A stretch of 64,000 nt of DNA, from contig CAJNAR010000147.1 of the NCBI GenBank assembly GCA_905220665.1, positions 186,001 to 250,000 of the forward strand. The letters are read 5' to 3'. Below are positions 32,758-43,932 of the stretch, piece by piece (position 1 is the first letter of the stretch; every line of letters starts with the position of its first letter). This DNA comes from Albugo candida (lineage: Eukaryota > Oomycota > Peronosporomycetes > Albuginales > Albuginaceae). The position numbers and the translations under genes are program-made. The notes under the pieces were generated by a model that was given only the letters and a program-made list of their open reading frames with translations, had not been told where the DNA came from and ran no database searches.

Positions 32758-33867
32758 TCATCCGGAAGCTGCAACAACCATGCTTATCCCAAAGATTGAG
32801 CACAGCAGTACCAACGAGTAGGATACTCCATTGCGGATGGAATGAGAAACACAATCAGAACAAGTGCTTGTTGTGCAAAGGCTGCATTCGGGAGAACATA
32901 CCGGGCAGTAACAAACTGCCGTTCCGCTCTCTCCAACCTGGCAATTTCCTTTTCCGCAGTTTTTCTTTGTGCAAGAATCTTCGGCAGATCCGCACGTGGG
33001 ACCGCTGTAGCCTGGACCACAGGTGCAAGTCCCCGTTTCAACATCACATGGGTGATTGTTCTGACATCCCAAATCATTAGTACATTTTGTGCAGCGCACG
33101 TCAGCTGTGCCTTGCTTTCCCTTGTACATTTTCCCGTCGTATCCAGCCTTACACATACAAGATCCGCTGACACAATCACCACCAACACCGCAGTCTACGT
33201 CACAAGCACCGGACAGCGTACGTTCACATTTTGAACCATCAAATCCAGCTGAGCATGAACAGACACGGGAACTGATGTTACTTGATGTCTTATATGTGCA
33301 GGTGCCATGGTAGCTGCACACATTGGTGGGCCCTGCCAATTGACCACACTTGGCTGACTCGCAATCGGAGGGATTATATGCTTGATTTGCACAATCGGCT
33401 GCATCCACGCATTTGTAGATTCCTCTGACCGTTTTGTTTCCAATCAGAATCTCTGCGTACTTTTCATCATCGTTAGCATCTTCTTTTTGAATGATGGCGG
33501 GGGCTTGCGTCCCATTTTCGCTATCGTTCGATGCAAGCATACGATTCGAGCCTGAATCCTTTTCGAGTTTGATAGAATCGGCCACGAAAACGCAGTGAGC
33601 ATTCAAGTAACCAAGCTCCGGGCGCTGATATGATGGACATAATCCCGAGCGGTCTTGTCGACAAGCCGGGCGTGTTATTGTATTTGGTGTGCATTTCCGG
33701 ATCACATCTCCATATTGCTCTACAGAAATACAGACCGTGCCCGGGAACTTTGAAGCGCAATAGGAGTCACTTGTACAGTAGTATTTGAACTTGAGTGTTT
33801 CCTCCGAAGCACTTCCAGCAAAGTGACCCAGAAAGATGCTCAGACTAACCAATTGTGCTCTGCGCAT
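32758..33867 (-). CDS. Secreted Cys-rich EGF-repeat protein, probably GPI-anchored
   Basis: This is a single exon. The frame is open from GTG at 33972, but a signal peptide starts at the ATG at 33867 (MRRAQLVSLSIFLGHF), giving 369 residues. Two N-terminal Cys-rich segments are followed by at least three EGF-like modules (CSYHGTCTYKTS...CSCSAGFDGSKC, GVGGDCVSGSCMCKAGYDGK, CDVETGTCTCGPGYSGPTC) and a last Cys cluster. The C-terminus ends in a hydrophobic segment (VSYSLVLLCSIFGISMVVAA), so GPI anchoring is likely. N-glycosylation sites are present. Such proteins may act in adhesion; no ligand can be read. Confidence 0.75.
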   Translation of the reverse strand: MRRAQLVSLSIFLGHFAGSASEETLKFKYYCTSDSYCASKFPGTVCISVEQYGDVIRKCTPNTITRPACRQDRSGLCPSYQRPELGYLNAHCVFVADSIKLEKDSGSNRMLASNDSENGTQAPAIIQKEDANDDEKYAEILIGNKTVRGIYKCVDAADCANQAYNPSDCESAKCGQLAGPTNVCSYHGTCTYKTSSNISSRVCSCSAGFDGSKCERTLSGACDVDCGVGGDCVSGSCMCKAGYDGKMYKGKQGTADVRCTKCTNDLGCQNNHPCDVETGTCTCGPGYSGPTCGSAEDSCTKKNCGKGNCQVGESGTAVCYCPVCSPECSLCTTSTCSDCVSHSIRNGVSYSLVLLCSIFGISMVVAASG

Positions 33868-34122
33868 TCCAAAAAAGCTTGAATGATAGAGCGTCGAGAG
33901 TTGTGTGACTCGCCTCGGTCGTGACTGTACCCAACAGACGATGCATGTCATCAGTTGATAATGTGATATCACATCTTCTCGATCATAAAGAGAAGACTTC
34001 TCGCTACTCTTTTTGCGGAAACGAAAAGCTTTGATGTAATCGATTTGACGAAGACATTTCTTGTTAGGGACAATTACACCGGTACTCTTTTTTAGATTCG
34101 TTACCCTACGACGTCTACCGCA

Positions 34123-36015
34123 TCATGGGGCATTATTGGCGAGGTCTGAGATCGTCTCATAGGCTTTTTGTGACGCCGTTTTGAAAGTGCTGGCATTTGT
34201 GACGGAACTCGTTTTGAAACTTGTGATTGCCACATGGAGGGCGTTCTCGTGTGTTAAATATCCAAGTCCATATCCGTCAGGGACGACAGCACCGAAAGTA
34301 AAATACTGCAGAAATGGCATCGTTACGTTGCTGGAAGACAACTGAAAATCCTTACTGGCTGCAAGTTCCGCACCCTCCAGAAATTTGCTGGATATTCCTT
34401 TTTTATTCGCGATCGACGCCAAAGCTGTTAGGTGACGATCAACACCAAGACCCTTTTGTGCTGATTTTGCTATCTCGACGTGGTTCTTGACGGCTTTGAC
34501 CAACATATCTCTTTGGCAATCTCTCGATGCATTTTCTTGGACAGCTTTGACAAAATCAGCAGCTGCAGGTGTTGCTGATCGTATGGTTTCTGTCCTCCCA
34601 TGCAAAAATGTTCTTGTCGAACACGATTCGTATGTCGGAGGCACTTTGTGATATTGCTGGTAAAAAGCTAGCTGAAAACCCATCTGAGCAACTCCATCCG
34701 GGCTCATTTTCCATATTTTACAGTTTCTTTTGGAGACTGCTTCCGATTCCAAATATTCAGTGCTGACATTTGAAGCTAGCAAAGAAAATTTATCTTCGGC
34801 CTCTTTGATTTGATCGATCAGACTAGCAGAAAGGTTCCATCGTAATTTATCAGGTTTGCTCAGTTTATCGATTTCATACTTTGGCAAGGCGATCAGTGGA
34901 GCGTATCCTGAGTCGCTGCCATTCATATCATGCCACACTTCATGAAGCCAGCGATTCCAGACCGTTCCATCTGAAAATGAATGCTCAAAATTGATACTTA
35001 ATTGGCCATCTGGTGCAGCGATTACTTGGAGCTTGTCAAACCATCGCCATTTTCCTTTTCCATGAAGCGACAATTCGGCAGATTCTTTTGTAGATGCTGC
35101 TTCTCTCGTTTCCAATACCAAAACAAACAAAGCAGTATCAATGTCGGATATTGATTTTGCATTTATTTCATCAAATTGAATCAATTCCGAGCGAACTTGA
35201 GACCACTTATCACGTTTCGCTGCTGTAAGGCTGCTTATATCGATATCCTGATCATGACATGAGTCTTTCATGATCGATTCGAGCTGCTTGAGAATCGCTT
35301 CCTTACGCAAAGCCTTTTTTTCATCAGGGCTCAGCACGTTTACTCTGTACATAGAATTTTCTTTTATGACGATGATATGTGCAGAACGTGGGTGTGAGAC
35401 CAATTTATCACAAGTCGAACCCGGGATTTTTGCTGTACCCAGTTGCTTCGCGTAAAATGACATGCACTGGTTTGGATCTTGCTCAAGTTTGCTTCGTTTC
35501 ACCTTATCCCACCATTTTACTAGCGACTCAGTAATATGCGCGGCTCGTGTCATGCCACATCGCTCGCTGGATCCATTCCCATTCCGAAGACCATACGCAG
35601 GGTTGACATTTACCGGAGACTCATAACGACCACAAAGATACATTTTGTCCCAGACTTCTTCAATATAGCTGAATGGATACGACTGGCTTCGAGTTTGAAT
35701 AAAATGCTCTTGCAACAAGATATCTTGCAATTGGCGTCCTTCACCGAGTTCAAAGTGCTTTACGACTTCTCTGTGCTTTACTAATGCTTTTTTGTCCATA
35801 AATGGTGCCACACCTTCCAAGTAGCGAGTCAACGTTTCAGTCAACACTGGCACAGGTAATCGCGGAAGATTGAATTCGTTTGTTGTGGTCATCCTCTTGT
35901 ACCAATGGGGCAGAGCAATACATTTTGTATCATTGCAGAGACCACGCGTGAAGTGATGATTCTCAAATCGTCGTATCGGGAATCGGATACTTTTTGTAAC
36001 AGCCGTCCAAAGCAT
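34123..36015 (-). CDS. Carnitine O-acyltransferase
   Basis: A single exon encodes 630 residues. The family moves acyl groups between CoA and carnitine for transport or buffering. The N-terminal 40 residues are basic and hydroxyl-rich, like a mitochondrial presequence (MLWTAVTKSIRFPIRRF). Then come NLPRLPVPVL (the family start), CMSFYAKQLGTAKIPG, catalytic His in FEHSFSDGTVWNRW, the carnitine-binding ESCSTRTFLHGRTETIRS motif and DGYGLGYLTHEN near the end. Length and motif order fit carnitine acetyl- or palmitoyltransferase 2 type; I cannot separate them. Nothing looks broken. Confidence 0.9.
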   Translation of the reverse strand: MLWTAVTKSIRFPIRRFENHHFTRGLCNDTKCIALPHWYKRMTTTNEFNLPRLPVPVLTETLTRYLEGVAPFMDKKALVKHREVVKHFELGEGRQLQDILLQEHFIQTRSQSYPFSYIEEVWDKMYLCGRYESPVNVNPAYGLRNGNGSSERCGMTRAAHITESLVKWWDKVKRSKLEQDPNQCMSFYAKQLGTAKIPGSTCDKLVSHPRSAHIIVIKENSMYRVNVLSPDEKKALRKEAILKQLESIMKDSCHDQDIDISSLTAAKRDKWSQVRSELIQFDEINAKSISDIDTALFVLVLETREAASTKESAELSLHGKGKWRWFDKLQVIAAPDGQLSINFEHSFSDGTVWNRWLHEVWHDMNGSDSGYAPLIALPKYEIDKLSKPDKLRWNLSASLIDQIKEAEDKFSLLASNVSTEYLESEAVSKRNCKIWKMSPDGVAQMGFQLAFYQQYHKVPPTYESCSTRTFLHGRTETIRSATPAAADFVKAVQENASRDCQRDMLVKAVKNHVEIAKSAQKGLGVDRHLTALASIANKKGISSKFLEGAELAASKDFQLSSSNVTMPFLQYFTFGAVVPDGYGLGYLTHENALHVAITSFKTSSVTNASTFKTASQKAYETISDLANNAP

Positions 36016-36352
36016 ATCTAATCTGGAGGTATGCTTGCTGATTGAGCAAAATTAGCTTTGGAATATTGCTTAATTGTTGCGAGATTTCGTCTCACGGCCC
36101 GCGATCAAGTAAGACAAATAATTAGTCCGTCTATGCACCCCAGCAGCCAGTAAGCTACTTTGAACGCTGCCCGCGTCTCAAATGTTTGTGCACTGTAGAA
36201 ATGTTAAACACAGTGGTAAGCGGAACCTTGGATCGCAAAACACTGTGGGTGCACTAAGGATGCTTTGTTTTAGTTCAGAGATCGACTAGAAAATTGGATT
36301 TAAAGTACTTATTGAATATAAAGCTGCAAGGCTCTCATATGTCTGCTTGTAA
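36016..36352. other. Gene-free stretch
   Basis: About 340 bases between the acyltransferase start and the DapA end, both on the minus strand. Nothing protein-like is visible. The part next to the acyltransferase probably holds its promoter, and the part near 36352 the 3' end of DapA. Confidence 0.5.
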
Positions 36353-37456
36353 CTAAATCAGCTTCGCCTTGACCATATGTTCCTTTAGTAACTCGGTTGT
36401 CTCCGCGCTACAAGCCGTCAATGGAGCCCGAACTGCTGCTGAGCATTTACCCATCATCTCGAGTGCTTGTTTGACAGGTTGTGGGTTTGGTTCCATGAAA
36501 AGAGTTTTCACAAAGTAGACCTTGGCAACACTGTGAGGTAAACCCAGCAATTTTTTAAAAAAGACACTTACATTTTCGAGATGAGCTTTACGTGCACTTT
36601 CATAGTCGCCCTTGATGACATTGTTTGTGATTGCCAAGACCTTGGAGGGTGCTGCATTACACGATTATCAGAAATGACTCAAGCAGATATCAAAGGCGAG
36701 TGTCACGAACGTACCACAATTGGAGAAAACACTGATAACTCCCTTTGCACCGATCGCCATCAATGGAAGTGTCAGATTGTCGTCACCGGATAATATGGGC
36801 AAATCACACAAAGCGGCAATTTCGGATGCCTAATTTGATGACGTTAACAACTCAATCCGACAGAATGAGAAAAGCCCGCTTACTTGGTCTAAAGAACCTG
36901 TAGCCTCTTTGATCGCAACAATGTTTGGTAATTTGGCCAATTCAGCGACAGTCTGAGGTGTCATATTGATTCCGGTACGACCAGGAATATTGTAAAGCAC
37001 CACTGGTAGACCGATATCTTGAATAGTCTTGAAGTGATTGTACAGACCCTTTTGGTTTGGCTTGTTATAATATGGACACACGACTAAACATGCATCTGCG
37101 CCAGCATCTTTAGCTGCTCTTGTCAATCGCACTGCTTCCACGGTACTATTGGATCCAGTGCCTGCAATGACTGGGACACGTTTATTTACATATTTTACAA
37201 CTGTTGCTATTACTTTATCGTGCTCATCATGTGCTACGGTCGGGCATTCACCGGTCGTTCCCATCTACACATTTTTTTCAATAAGCGGTGCGAAAGTCAT
37301 TCTTTACTACAGCGTGAAGCCTACCGGAACCAATCCATTTACTCCTTCCTGTATTTGCCATTCCACAAGTTCTCTGAGTTTTTCATAATCCACTTGACTT
37401 CCGTCCGGTGTGAATGGCGTAACTAAGGCCGTAATCGTTCCATATAAATGCAGCAT
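36353..37456 (-). CDS. dapA: 4-hydroxy-tetrahydrodipicolinate synthase
   Basis: Exons on the minus strand are 37456-37325, 37264-36884, 36829-36715, 36651-36572 and 36520-36353, giving 291 residues, the bacterial/plant length. It condenses pyruvate with aspartate semialdehyde, the first committed step of lysine synthesis. All marks are present: [32 protein letters not shown] with the catalytic Tyr, YNIPGRTG, and the Schiff-base Lys in VAIKEATG. The last intron (36571-36521, 51 nt) is stop-free and in frame, but its removal puts AHLEN next to [13 protein letters not shown], the family pattern. No plastid signal is visible. It is divergent from the Mad3-like gene by 145 bp. Confidence 0.92.
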
Positions 37457-37601
37457 TGTTGATTGTAAATGACTGGTTGATGTCAGTTAGTGTGTAATTA
37501 CTGATAAACAGCTCGATGCGCCTTATAACAAATAATAGCGCTTTAAAATTCAAAAAAGGCGCTTTTTTGCATGTCAAATTTGAAGCTAATCAGCGGCGCA
37601 A

Positions 37602-39667
37602 ATGGAATCTAGACATTTTGATGACAATAAGAATACCGATTTTGAGTGGGAAAATTCAAAGGAAAATGTGATTCCATTACAAAGGGGTCGTAATGTTAGT
37701 GAGTTAAATGAAGAGCTGAGTAAACAACAATGTCACCGCATCAGCAACCAAGCTGAATTGCTCAGACAGTCGCAAGACTGGGAGGTCAAGATCGAAAATT
37801 ATCGAGGCGATGACCCACTTAGTCTCTGGATGAGCTATATTCGATGGATTGAAAGTAAAATGCCCAATGACACGCGCAAAAAACTTACAGTTCTAGAACA
37901 ATGCACTCGAAGTTTAAAAAATGATCCCCAATATCATGATAGTTCAAGATATCTTACGATCTGGATTCAATATGTACATTCACACTGATATTTGTTTGAT
38001 GTCGCTCTATTATTCATCCCGTTTCCATGCTACACAGGCGAACTTGGTATCCAATCCAAAAGATATTTTCAAGTATCTTTATCAGAATAAAATTGGGCAG
38101 CATGTCGCATTATTCTACGTCGGGTGGGCCCTCGTGCTCGAGCGTCTCGGCAATCATGCTCAAGCTCATAAAATCTATCTGAAAGCAGTACAAAAGTAAG
38201 TAGCTATATTACTAAAGTTTCAGCTGTACTTGATGCTTCTTATGTTGTAGAAAAGCACAGCCTTCCCAAATGCTTGATCAAAAGTTCCAAGACTTTCAGA
38301 GAAGAATGAGTCGTCACTGGCTTCGGATGAACGAAACGGGGCAGACACAGGATAGTGAGACTGATTTGGCTAACGAGAGAGGAGTCCTGGAAAATTTGCA
38401 CACATTTAGAAGTCTCGATCAAAATGTCTCAATATCACGCTCAAATTCATCACAGCACGCTAGAAATAGTACAAACCCTGAAAATCCAGAATTCCTTGTC
38501 CACGAAGACTCCATTGAAGTTACACCCGAACTCACAGAAGAAAGTGATGTTAAGTGGAAGGAGCTTGGGACCGTAAAAGAGCAGGATAAAGAAAACGTGA
38601 TAACACCCACGGTATGGAATCAATCTGGACTGGACAATGGTCCAGAATTCCAAGCTTCTGAGCTGAGAGCACCTCGAGTTCCGCCTACAGGGGAAGCGTT
38701 GAAGGTATATATCGACGACGATATAGCTAAAGATAAGCCGGAAGTAAAGCATCCAAGCCGAAGAAAAAGAAGCCTTCATCAACGTGATGATCTCAACCCT
38801 ACTGAGGAAGAAATGCTTCTCAAAAGACCTCTTAAAAATTTCGACCGTCCTAGTGAACCACAAAAAAATATTGAAGCAGATAGGCAGCGTTCTATACAGG
38901 AATTGAAAACAGCTCGAAATATTCCGACCGAGCGCCCGGCCTATGACTCTCAATCGCTCAAAACTGAAAGTGGAGCAATTTTGTGTTTCGAAGAAATTCG
39001 TGCGCGAAATCTGCGCGGAAAACCCTGTCCAAAGTACGAAGCCCAAAAGTCTTTAAAACAAAGATACACGACTGCAGCATGCGCAAACGATAATCGCGGG
39101 GAGATGGCTGTAGTAAACACGTTTTTGCGACCAAAGCCGTTGGGCATTAGTAATGTCAGCGACACAAAGCTTGGAGCACGGAAGACTGAGGACGCTCTGG
39201 ATCGCAAATCCTGGCAATCAAAACCAATACTTACAGATGATACCGCGGAAGATGTGACGATCAATACCAGAGTGGCAATGGCTGACGTCAATGAAATGTT
39301 TTGTAGCCCAAAAGTAATGTGTGATGAGGTCGCATCCATCAACTTTCAAAAAAAAACGTGGGAAGTAAGTCGTACGGAGCCGGTCGAGCGAAAACTTCAG
39401 TTCAGTGTTTATGAGGACTCTTCGGATAACAACGGAGCAAAAGCGGAGACCGAATTTCAGCAAGCACAAATACACCATTCCTCTCAATCTGCATTCGAAA
39501 AGGCAGGTGTGAATGCGAGAAGCAAATTAAAGAAGGCCCGAAAACCTTTGGCTTCGCGAGATGATATAGTGAAAAAGAGCCGTCTGACGAATCGTGATGT
39601 GATGCTGAAGCTGCAAGAGAAGACTATGGATGCTGACTCAAGCAGCAAAACTCGCAAGGAACAATAG
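37602..39667 (+). CDS. Mad3/BubR1-type spindle checkpoint protein without kinase domain
   Basis: Exons 37602-37973, 38038-38195 and 38251-39667 encode 648 residues. The N-terminal Mad3/Bub1 homology region reads DDPLSLWMSYIRWIES and ALFYVGWALVLERLGNHAQAHKIYLKAVQK, TPR-like helices that bind the kinetochore. KEN boxes occur at residues 20-22 (NSKENVIP) and about 290-292 (QDKENVIT), the order seen in Mad3/BubR1, which use them to inhibit APC/C-Cdc20. Further on ILCFEEIRARNL resembles the SFEE(I/L)RA motif of the Bub family. The protein ends without a kinase domain. It is highly charged beyond residue 300. Confidence 0.85.
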
Positions 39668-39902
39668 AAGCAAGTTCTTACTCGTTAATACAAAGTGTAA
39701 TTTATCCTGAATGACCCGTTGTACTCGTGCCTGAGCTTCCATCACGTCAAATAGCAAGCCAAGCCGATTGTATATCGTAACAGATAAGCTGGGCTTGCAA
39801 AAACTCTCGCATCTGGTCGGTCTAAAAGACATCATTGTCGGAAGACAAAGACGTATTTTTAATTATAAGCTCAGCGAATCGGTCTTTATTGCTGCTTGAG
39901 GC

Positions 39903-41786
39903 CTATTGATTCTGTCCACTTCCTGTGGGATGCTGCGAATACTGTGCAGGGTCCATAACAGGAATGGGTGCAGCCTGAGCAGCAAGCCCACCATACGATG
40001 TATATTGATACTCTGCAGCTACAGCTGGAGTGCCAGTCCAGCCAGCATAATAGTATCCAGGCCATTGTTGTGCATTCCAGCTTTGCATTAGAGAATAATC
40101 GTGCATCATTGTCGAGGCAACAGGAGGTGGGAAGGCTGTAGCTGGTGTAGAGCCAGGAGGAGGAAAAGCTGTGGCTGGTGTCGAACCAGGAGCTGGAAAC
40201 GCTGCTGGGGCAGCGTTCATTGCAGAAGCTGCTGTAGATTCTGTGCCTGGAGGTGCTGAAATCGTACCGGGAGCTCCAGAAGTTTGTTTCGTCATCCAAG
40301 ATTGTGCATTGCTTGCCGACTTGACGGGCTGTAGCCATGGAGCCGTCTCAACAGTCTTATCGGCGCTGGAAATAACAGATTTTTCTCCTAATTGTTGCAT
40401 GAACGACATGTATTCTTTGTCGATGGCTGCTGCCTCGTCAGCTGTTTTTTTCTTCTGTGTGCAATCTCGTGTAGGATGTGACGCATCCCCACAAATTGCA
40501 CATTTGACAGACACCGGCTTGAACGTTTCTATGTAGCAAATAAGGTCAGTACTTCATAACATAACAAACGAAAAGAAGTCTCGCTTACGCTCTCGATTTG
40601 GACATTCCCATTGCCGATGTCCTTTTTCTCCACAAATGTGACAAAAATCGTCGTCTCGAAGCGTCCCATTGATCAGTGCAAGCTCACGCAGTTGTTTCTG
40701 TTTGTGAGAGTTCTTCGTATCGTCGACTGGCACCAATAGAGACTGAATTTCCCGAGCTGCGCGATCCAACTCATCATCTCGATCTCCAGTAATCAGTACA
40801 TGCAAATCATCGTTGTCATCTGCGTTAAGCTTTTTGCCTTTACTTCCCTCTTTAATCGATCCACGACCACGGATAGCAATTTTGCAATTGGTTTCTCTTT
40901 CCATACGCTTCTGAGTGTTCCCTCGAGGCCCAATGATGAGCCCTATAAAATTGTAATTCGGGAATTGTTTGATAGGAATATAAATCTTCCGATTGAGCTT
41001 CTGACGCATATAATCTGCTGGAGGTTTAAATAAAGGATTGATTCTCACAAGCTCTTCGACAACTACTTGACGAGCTCGTTCTAAAGATTCTCGCATGCGA
41101 ACCTCACGCGTGTTGACACGTTTCCCATTAGAGTCATATTGTGGTGGTGGCGAAGGTGAACGATTTGGATCCTTTTCTAATATAACAGCATCGATGGCAA
41201 CTGTGGTGAGCTTTTGATTAATCAAGTCCAATTTTGCACGCAACTTAAGTGTCTCGTGTGCGTTGTTGTTGAGTGCAGCAAGACCTAGATTGACTCCAGT
41301 CGGAGCCCAACGCGACTTCTTGCGCTTCGACTCCTCACCAGCGGTTCCAGATTCATCGATAGGATCGCCCCATCGACTCTTCCTCCTTCTTTTACTGGTT
41401 TCTTGCGTACCACCTGTGTTATTCTCCTTATCTTCAGTGTTGACTTCTGAAGGTCGTGCATCACCGCCTTCTGTGACTTTCAGATACGCTTTCAAAACAT
41501 CTCGATATTGTTTCCAATCCTTCAGTTCTTGCCAGAATACTGGGTAGTCTCCATATTTTTCGACCAGATCCGGATTTTCACGAAACCATTGTTTCAGGGA
41601 AGGATGATACGCTTTCATCATAACTTCCCGCTCTTTCGCCTCTTCATCGTCGATAGCATCGTTCTGCGTATTTGATTGCAATTCATCTTTTTCCACGATA
41701 CCACTATCTTTCTTGTCAGCAGCGCTTTTCTCTTTTCCGTCTACAAACGCCATGAAAGCATCGAAACCACTATTTTCGTCCGCCAT
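39903..41786 (-). CDS. SF1: Splicing factor 1 / branchpoint-binding protein
   Basis: Exons on the minus strand are 41786-40589 and 40528-39903, giving 607 residues. SF1 recognises the intron branchpoint before U2 snRNP. The order is: [11 protein letters not shown] and KKSRW (U2AF ligand motif), the KH-QUA2 region ([30 protein letters not shown], with the GPRG loop), two zinc knuckles ([28 protein letters not shown], the second beginning in exon 2), and a Pro/Ala-rich tail with a [11 protein letters not shown] repeat in two copies. The first ATG in frame is 41876, but the segment before MADENSG looks like 5' UTR, so I chose 41786. The 60-nt intron is phase 1. Confidence 0.93.
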
Positions 41787-41876
41787 TGCTTTCGGCTGCT
41801 TGCAAAGCACAATGTCGAGCAAAATTTGGAAAAGGATCAGAGGATTGGATAAAACACAGCCAGTAAAAGCATCCAT

Positions 41877-42668
41877 AAATTACATAATTGTGCAGATCCA
41901 TATGGAAGCTTGAAGTCCTTTGAATGCTCAATCACCAAAAGAAATGGCACACATTGATGCAAGGCGCACAAAAGAACTATAAAATCACATTATAATGATA
42001 TACTTGATCCTTAATCTATGCGCTCTCTATAAAATCGTAGCTAGATCTTTTTTTAAACGAGTGAATTCAACTAACAGTGTCAGAGAGAATCTCATCTCAT
42101 GGCCAATTGAGCACGGGAAGAATTCGCAAAAGTATCATACGGTATGCTGCCATAATTTGGTTTAGAGCTTGACTGCATCAAAGTGCTTTCAAAAACGGAT
42201 GGGAGCCGAATTGGACTGACCTCGCGGAAATTCAATGATTATGGAGGGCCATAATTGCTGTATCCATTGAAATCGCTCATAGAACGTATAAAGATGGAGA
42301 AGATGCAGCACATGGTAGAAGTCTGATCGAAAGCGGCATGGTTTACGCCTCAGCTTGCATTCGTCGCAGTCCCAGCTGGGCCGAATCATCACATATACTT
42401 AAAAAAAAGGACATCAAATGCCGATGATCGCTCAGACTACCAGCTTCCAGCAGTTGAACGGCTATTCGTCCTCGCATCCCTGTCTGCTGGGCTAAACACG
42501 CTAAAACTTCTCAACGTTAACTATCGGTTGAATCCGTTGGTGCCTATCCGTTGAAAAGTTTGATTAGCATGGCTCTCAGATGACTACGTTCCCATTCATT
42601 GTTTAATTTTCATCCTGAGTTGCTCACCACGTATCAAGAAATCAACTTCAGACTTTTACGAAGGCTGT
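41877..42668. other. Gene-free stretch between divergent genes
   Basis: About 790 bases between the SF1 start region and the zinc-repeat gene. Only short frames without family resemblance are seen. No tRNA-like cloverleaf, repeat or terminator-like element was found by eye. Promoters of the two divergent genes are expected here. Confidence 0.5.
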
Positions 42669-43349
42669 ATGAAAGTAGATGCACTATCACCTGCCGATGA
42701 GGATCTTGAGCCCAGTGAGTGGGAATTTGTCCTTGAAGCCACTACTCCATGCGATCTATTTGAGCCTGTGCTAAAGTCAGAAGACGATGCTGAGGACTGG
42801 TTGTCGTCGTTACATCAGAATGACTTGGAAGTATCCGGACTAGAATTTATTGGCAGTCCGTGCATTACCACGCCTGACTTGGACCGATTTATCAGTCCCA
42901 GAGATGAAAATGCTGATCCTTGGCGCTATGTGGAAGTCGGGTCTCATACTAGAAGAAAAATGACAAGTGCAGGAAGCTCTATAGGTAGAAACGTTTTACG
43001 GAAAAAAATGAAGTGTTTTCGGTCCAGGAATTGTCAGGTCAAAGGGTGTATACGCCGATCCCGTTCAAGAAATCTTTGTAAACGTCACGGTGGTGGCAAA
43101 CGATGCACATTCGAAGCATGTAATCGAAGTGATCAGGGAGGCGGCTTCTGCATCGCCCATGGGGGTGGAAAACGCTGCACAATATTTGAATGTCGTAATG
43201 CTGCGCAATCGCGAGGTTTATGTAAGAGTCATGGTGGGGGAAAGCGATGCACCTTCTCGAATTGCAACAAAAGCAGTCAAAGCGGAGAATTTTGCAGATT
43301 TCATTCTAATTCCATACCTCGGGACACGAGCCTGAGCGTTATCCTCTGA
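42669..43349 (+). CDS. Acidic protein with WRKY19-like zinc-knuckle repeats
   Basis: A single exon encodes 226 residues. The N-terminal 90 residues are acidic (SPADEDLEPSEWEFV...). From about residue 115 come four C-x-x-x-C...C-x-x-H modules, separated by HGGGKRC: KGCIRRSRSRNLCKRHGGGKRC, EACNRSDQGGGFCIAHGGGKRC, ECRNAAQSRGLCKSHGGGKRC and NCNKSSQSGEFCRFH. This repeat is the one annotated 'WRKY19-like' in oomycetes and probably binds zinc and nucleic acid. It lacks a WRKY domain. The sharp split between acidic N-terminus and basic C-terminus suggests a DNA-binding regulator, which is inference. Confidence 0.8.
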   Translation: MKVDALSPADEDLEPSEWEFVLEATTPCDLFEPVLKSEDDAEDWLSSLHQNDLEVSGLEFIGSPCITTPDLDRFISPRDENADPWRYVEVGSHTRRKMTSAGSSIGRNVLRKKMKCFRSRNCQVKGCIRRSRSRNLCKRHGGGKRCTFEACNRSDQGGGFCIAHGGGKRCTIFECRNAAQSRGLCKSHGGGKRCTFSNCNKSSQSGEFCRFHSNSIPRDTSLSVIL

Positions 43350-43932
43350 TAACATCAGCATATTTCCAGACCGTATAGCGGTATTAATTTTCTTCAATAC
43401 ATCGAGTGACCTTACCATCAATTAAATTCGAATTCATCTGTGAAGGTATCTTTCGATCTCTACTTTCCGCGAAAGTGTCATTGCGCTCCTTCAGTTAGAG
43501 GATTTTCAAGTCCAAAAGGAGTGAAAGATTAGCAGAAGCGAATCTGCTAGAGTATGAGTCGCTTGTTCGCAACGAATGCATAATGTAACAACGGTGAAGT
43601 AATTTTGAAAGCATACGATTCGGACGAAGAGCGCTCGATGCTGTTATGCCCACCTATTTCACGTAATAATTTGTTATATCTTCTTAGTCGAACATCAAAC
43701 GATGCAATTCGGGCTTCAATCAATACCGATATAAGCGCTTACATGCAAGCAGTCAAATCTTCAGTTTGTATATGGATTCATAATTGCGAATTGGCAAGTG
43801 CAGCATATTCTTATAATTAAAGTATCTGGTTCGCTGCCTTCCGAATGCCTAGGGATGAGATAGCGATTGGATGATTCATGCTCTATATGTACTAGACTAA
43901 ATTGCTTGGCTCCTGAACCGCAAAGGAAGGGG
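43350..43932. other. Gene-free stretch
   Basis: About 580 bases between the stop of the zinc-repeat gene and the stop of the polymerase subunit gene (convergent). A 71-codon plus frame at 43605-43820 has no ATG start and no family resemblance. The two 3' UTRs and terminators should lie here; I do not see anything else. Confidence 0.5.

Noticed and set aside
33089..33313. Plus-strand ORFs opposite the EGF-repeat gene
   Set aside because: Shadows of the Cys-rich minus frame; no start context or domain.
39638..39835. 65-codon minus ORF between convergent Mad3-like and SF1 genes
   Set aside because: Overlaps the end of the Mad3-like gene, no recognised family, likely chance.
43605..43820. 71-codon plus ORF in the intergenic stretch
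   Set aside because: It starts with TTG and has no in-frame ATG near the start; no similarity seen.
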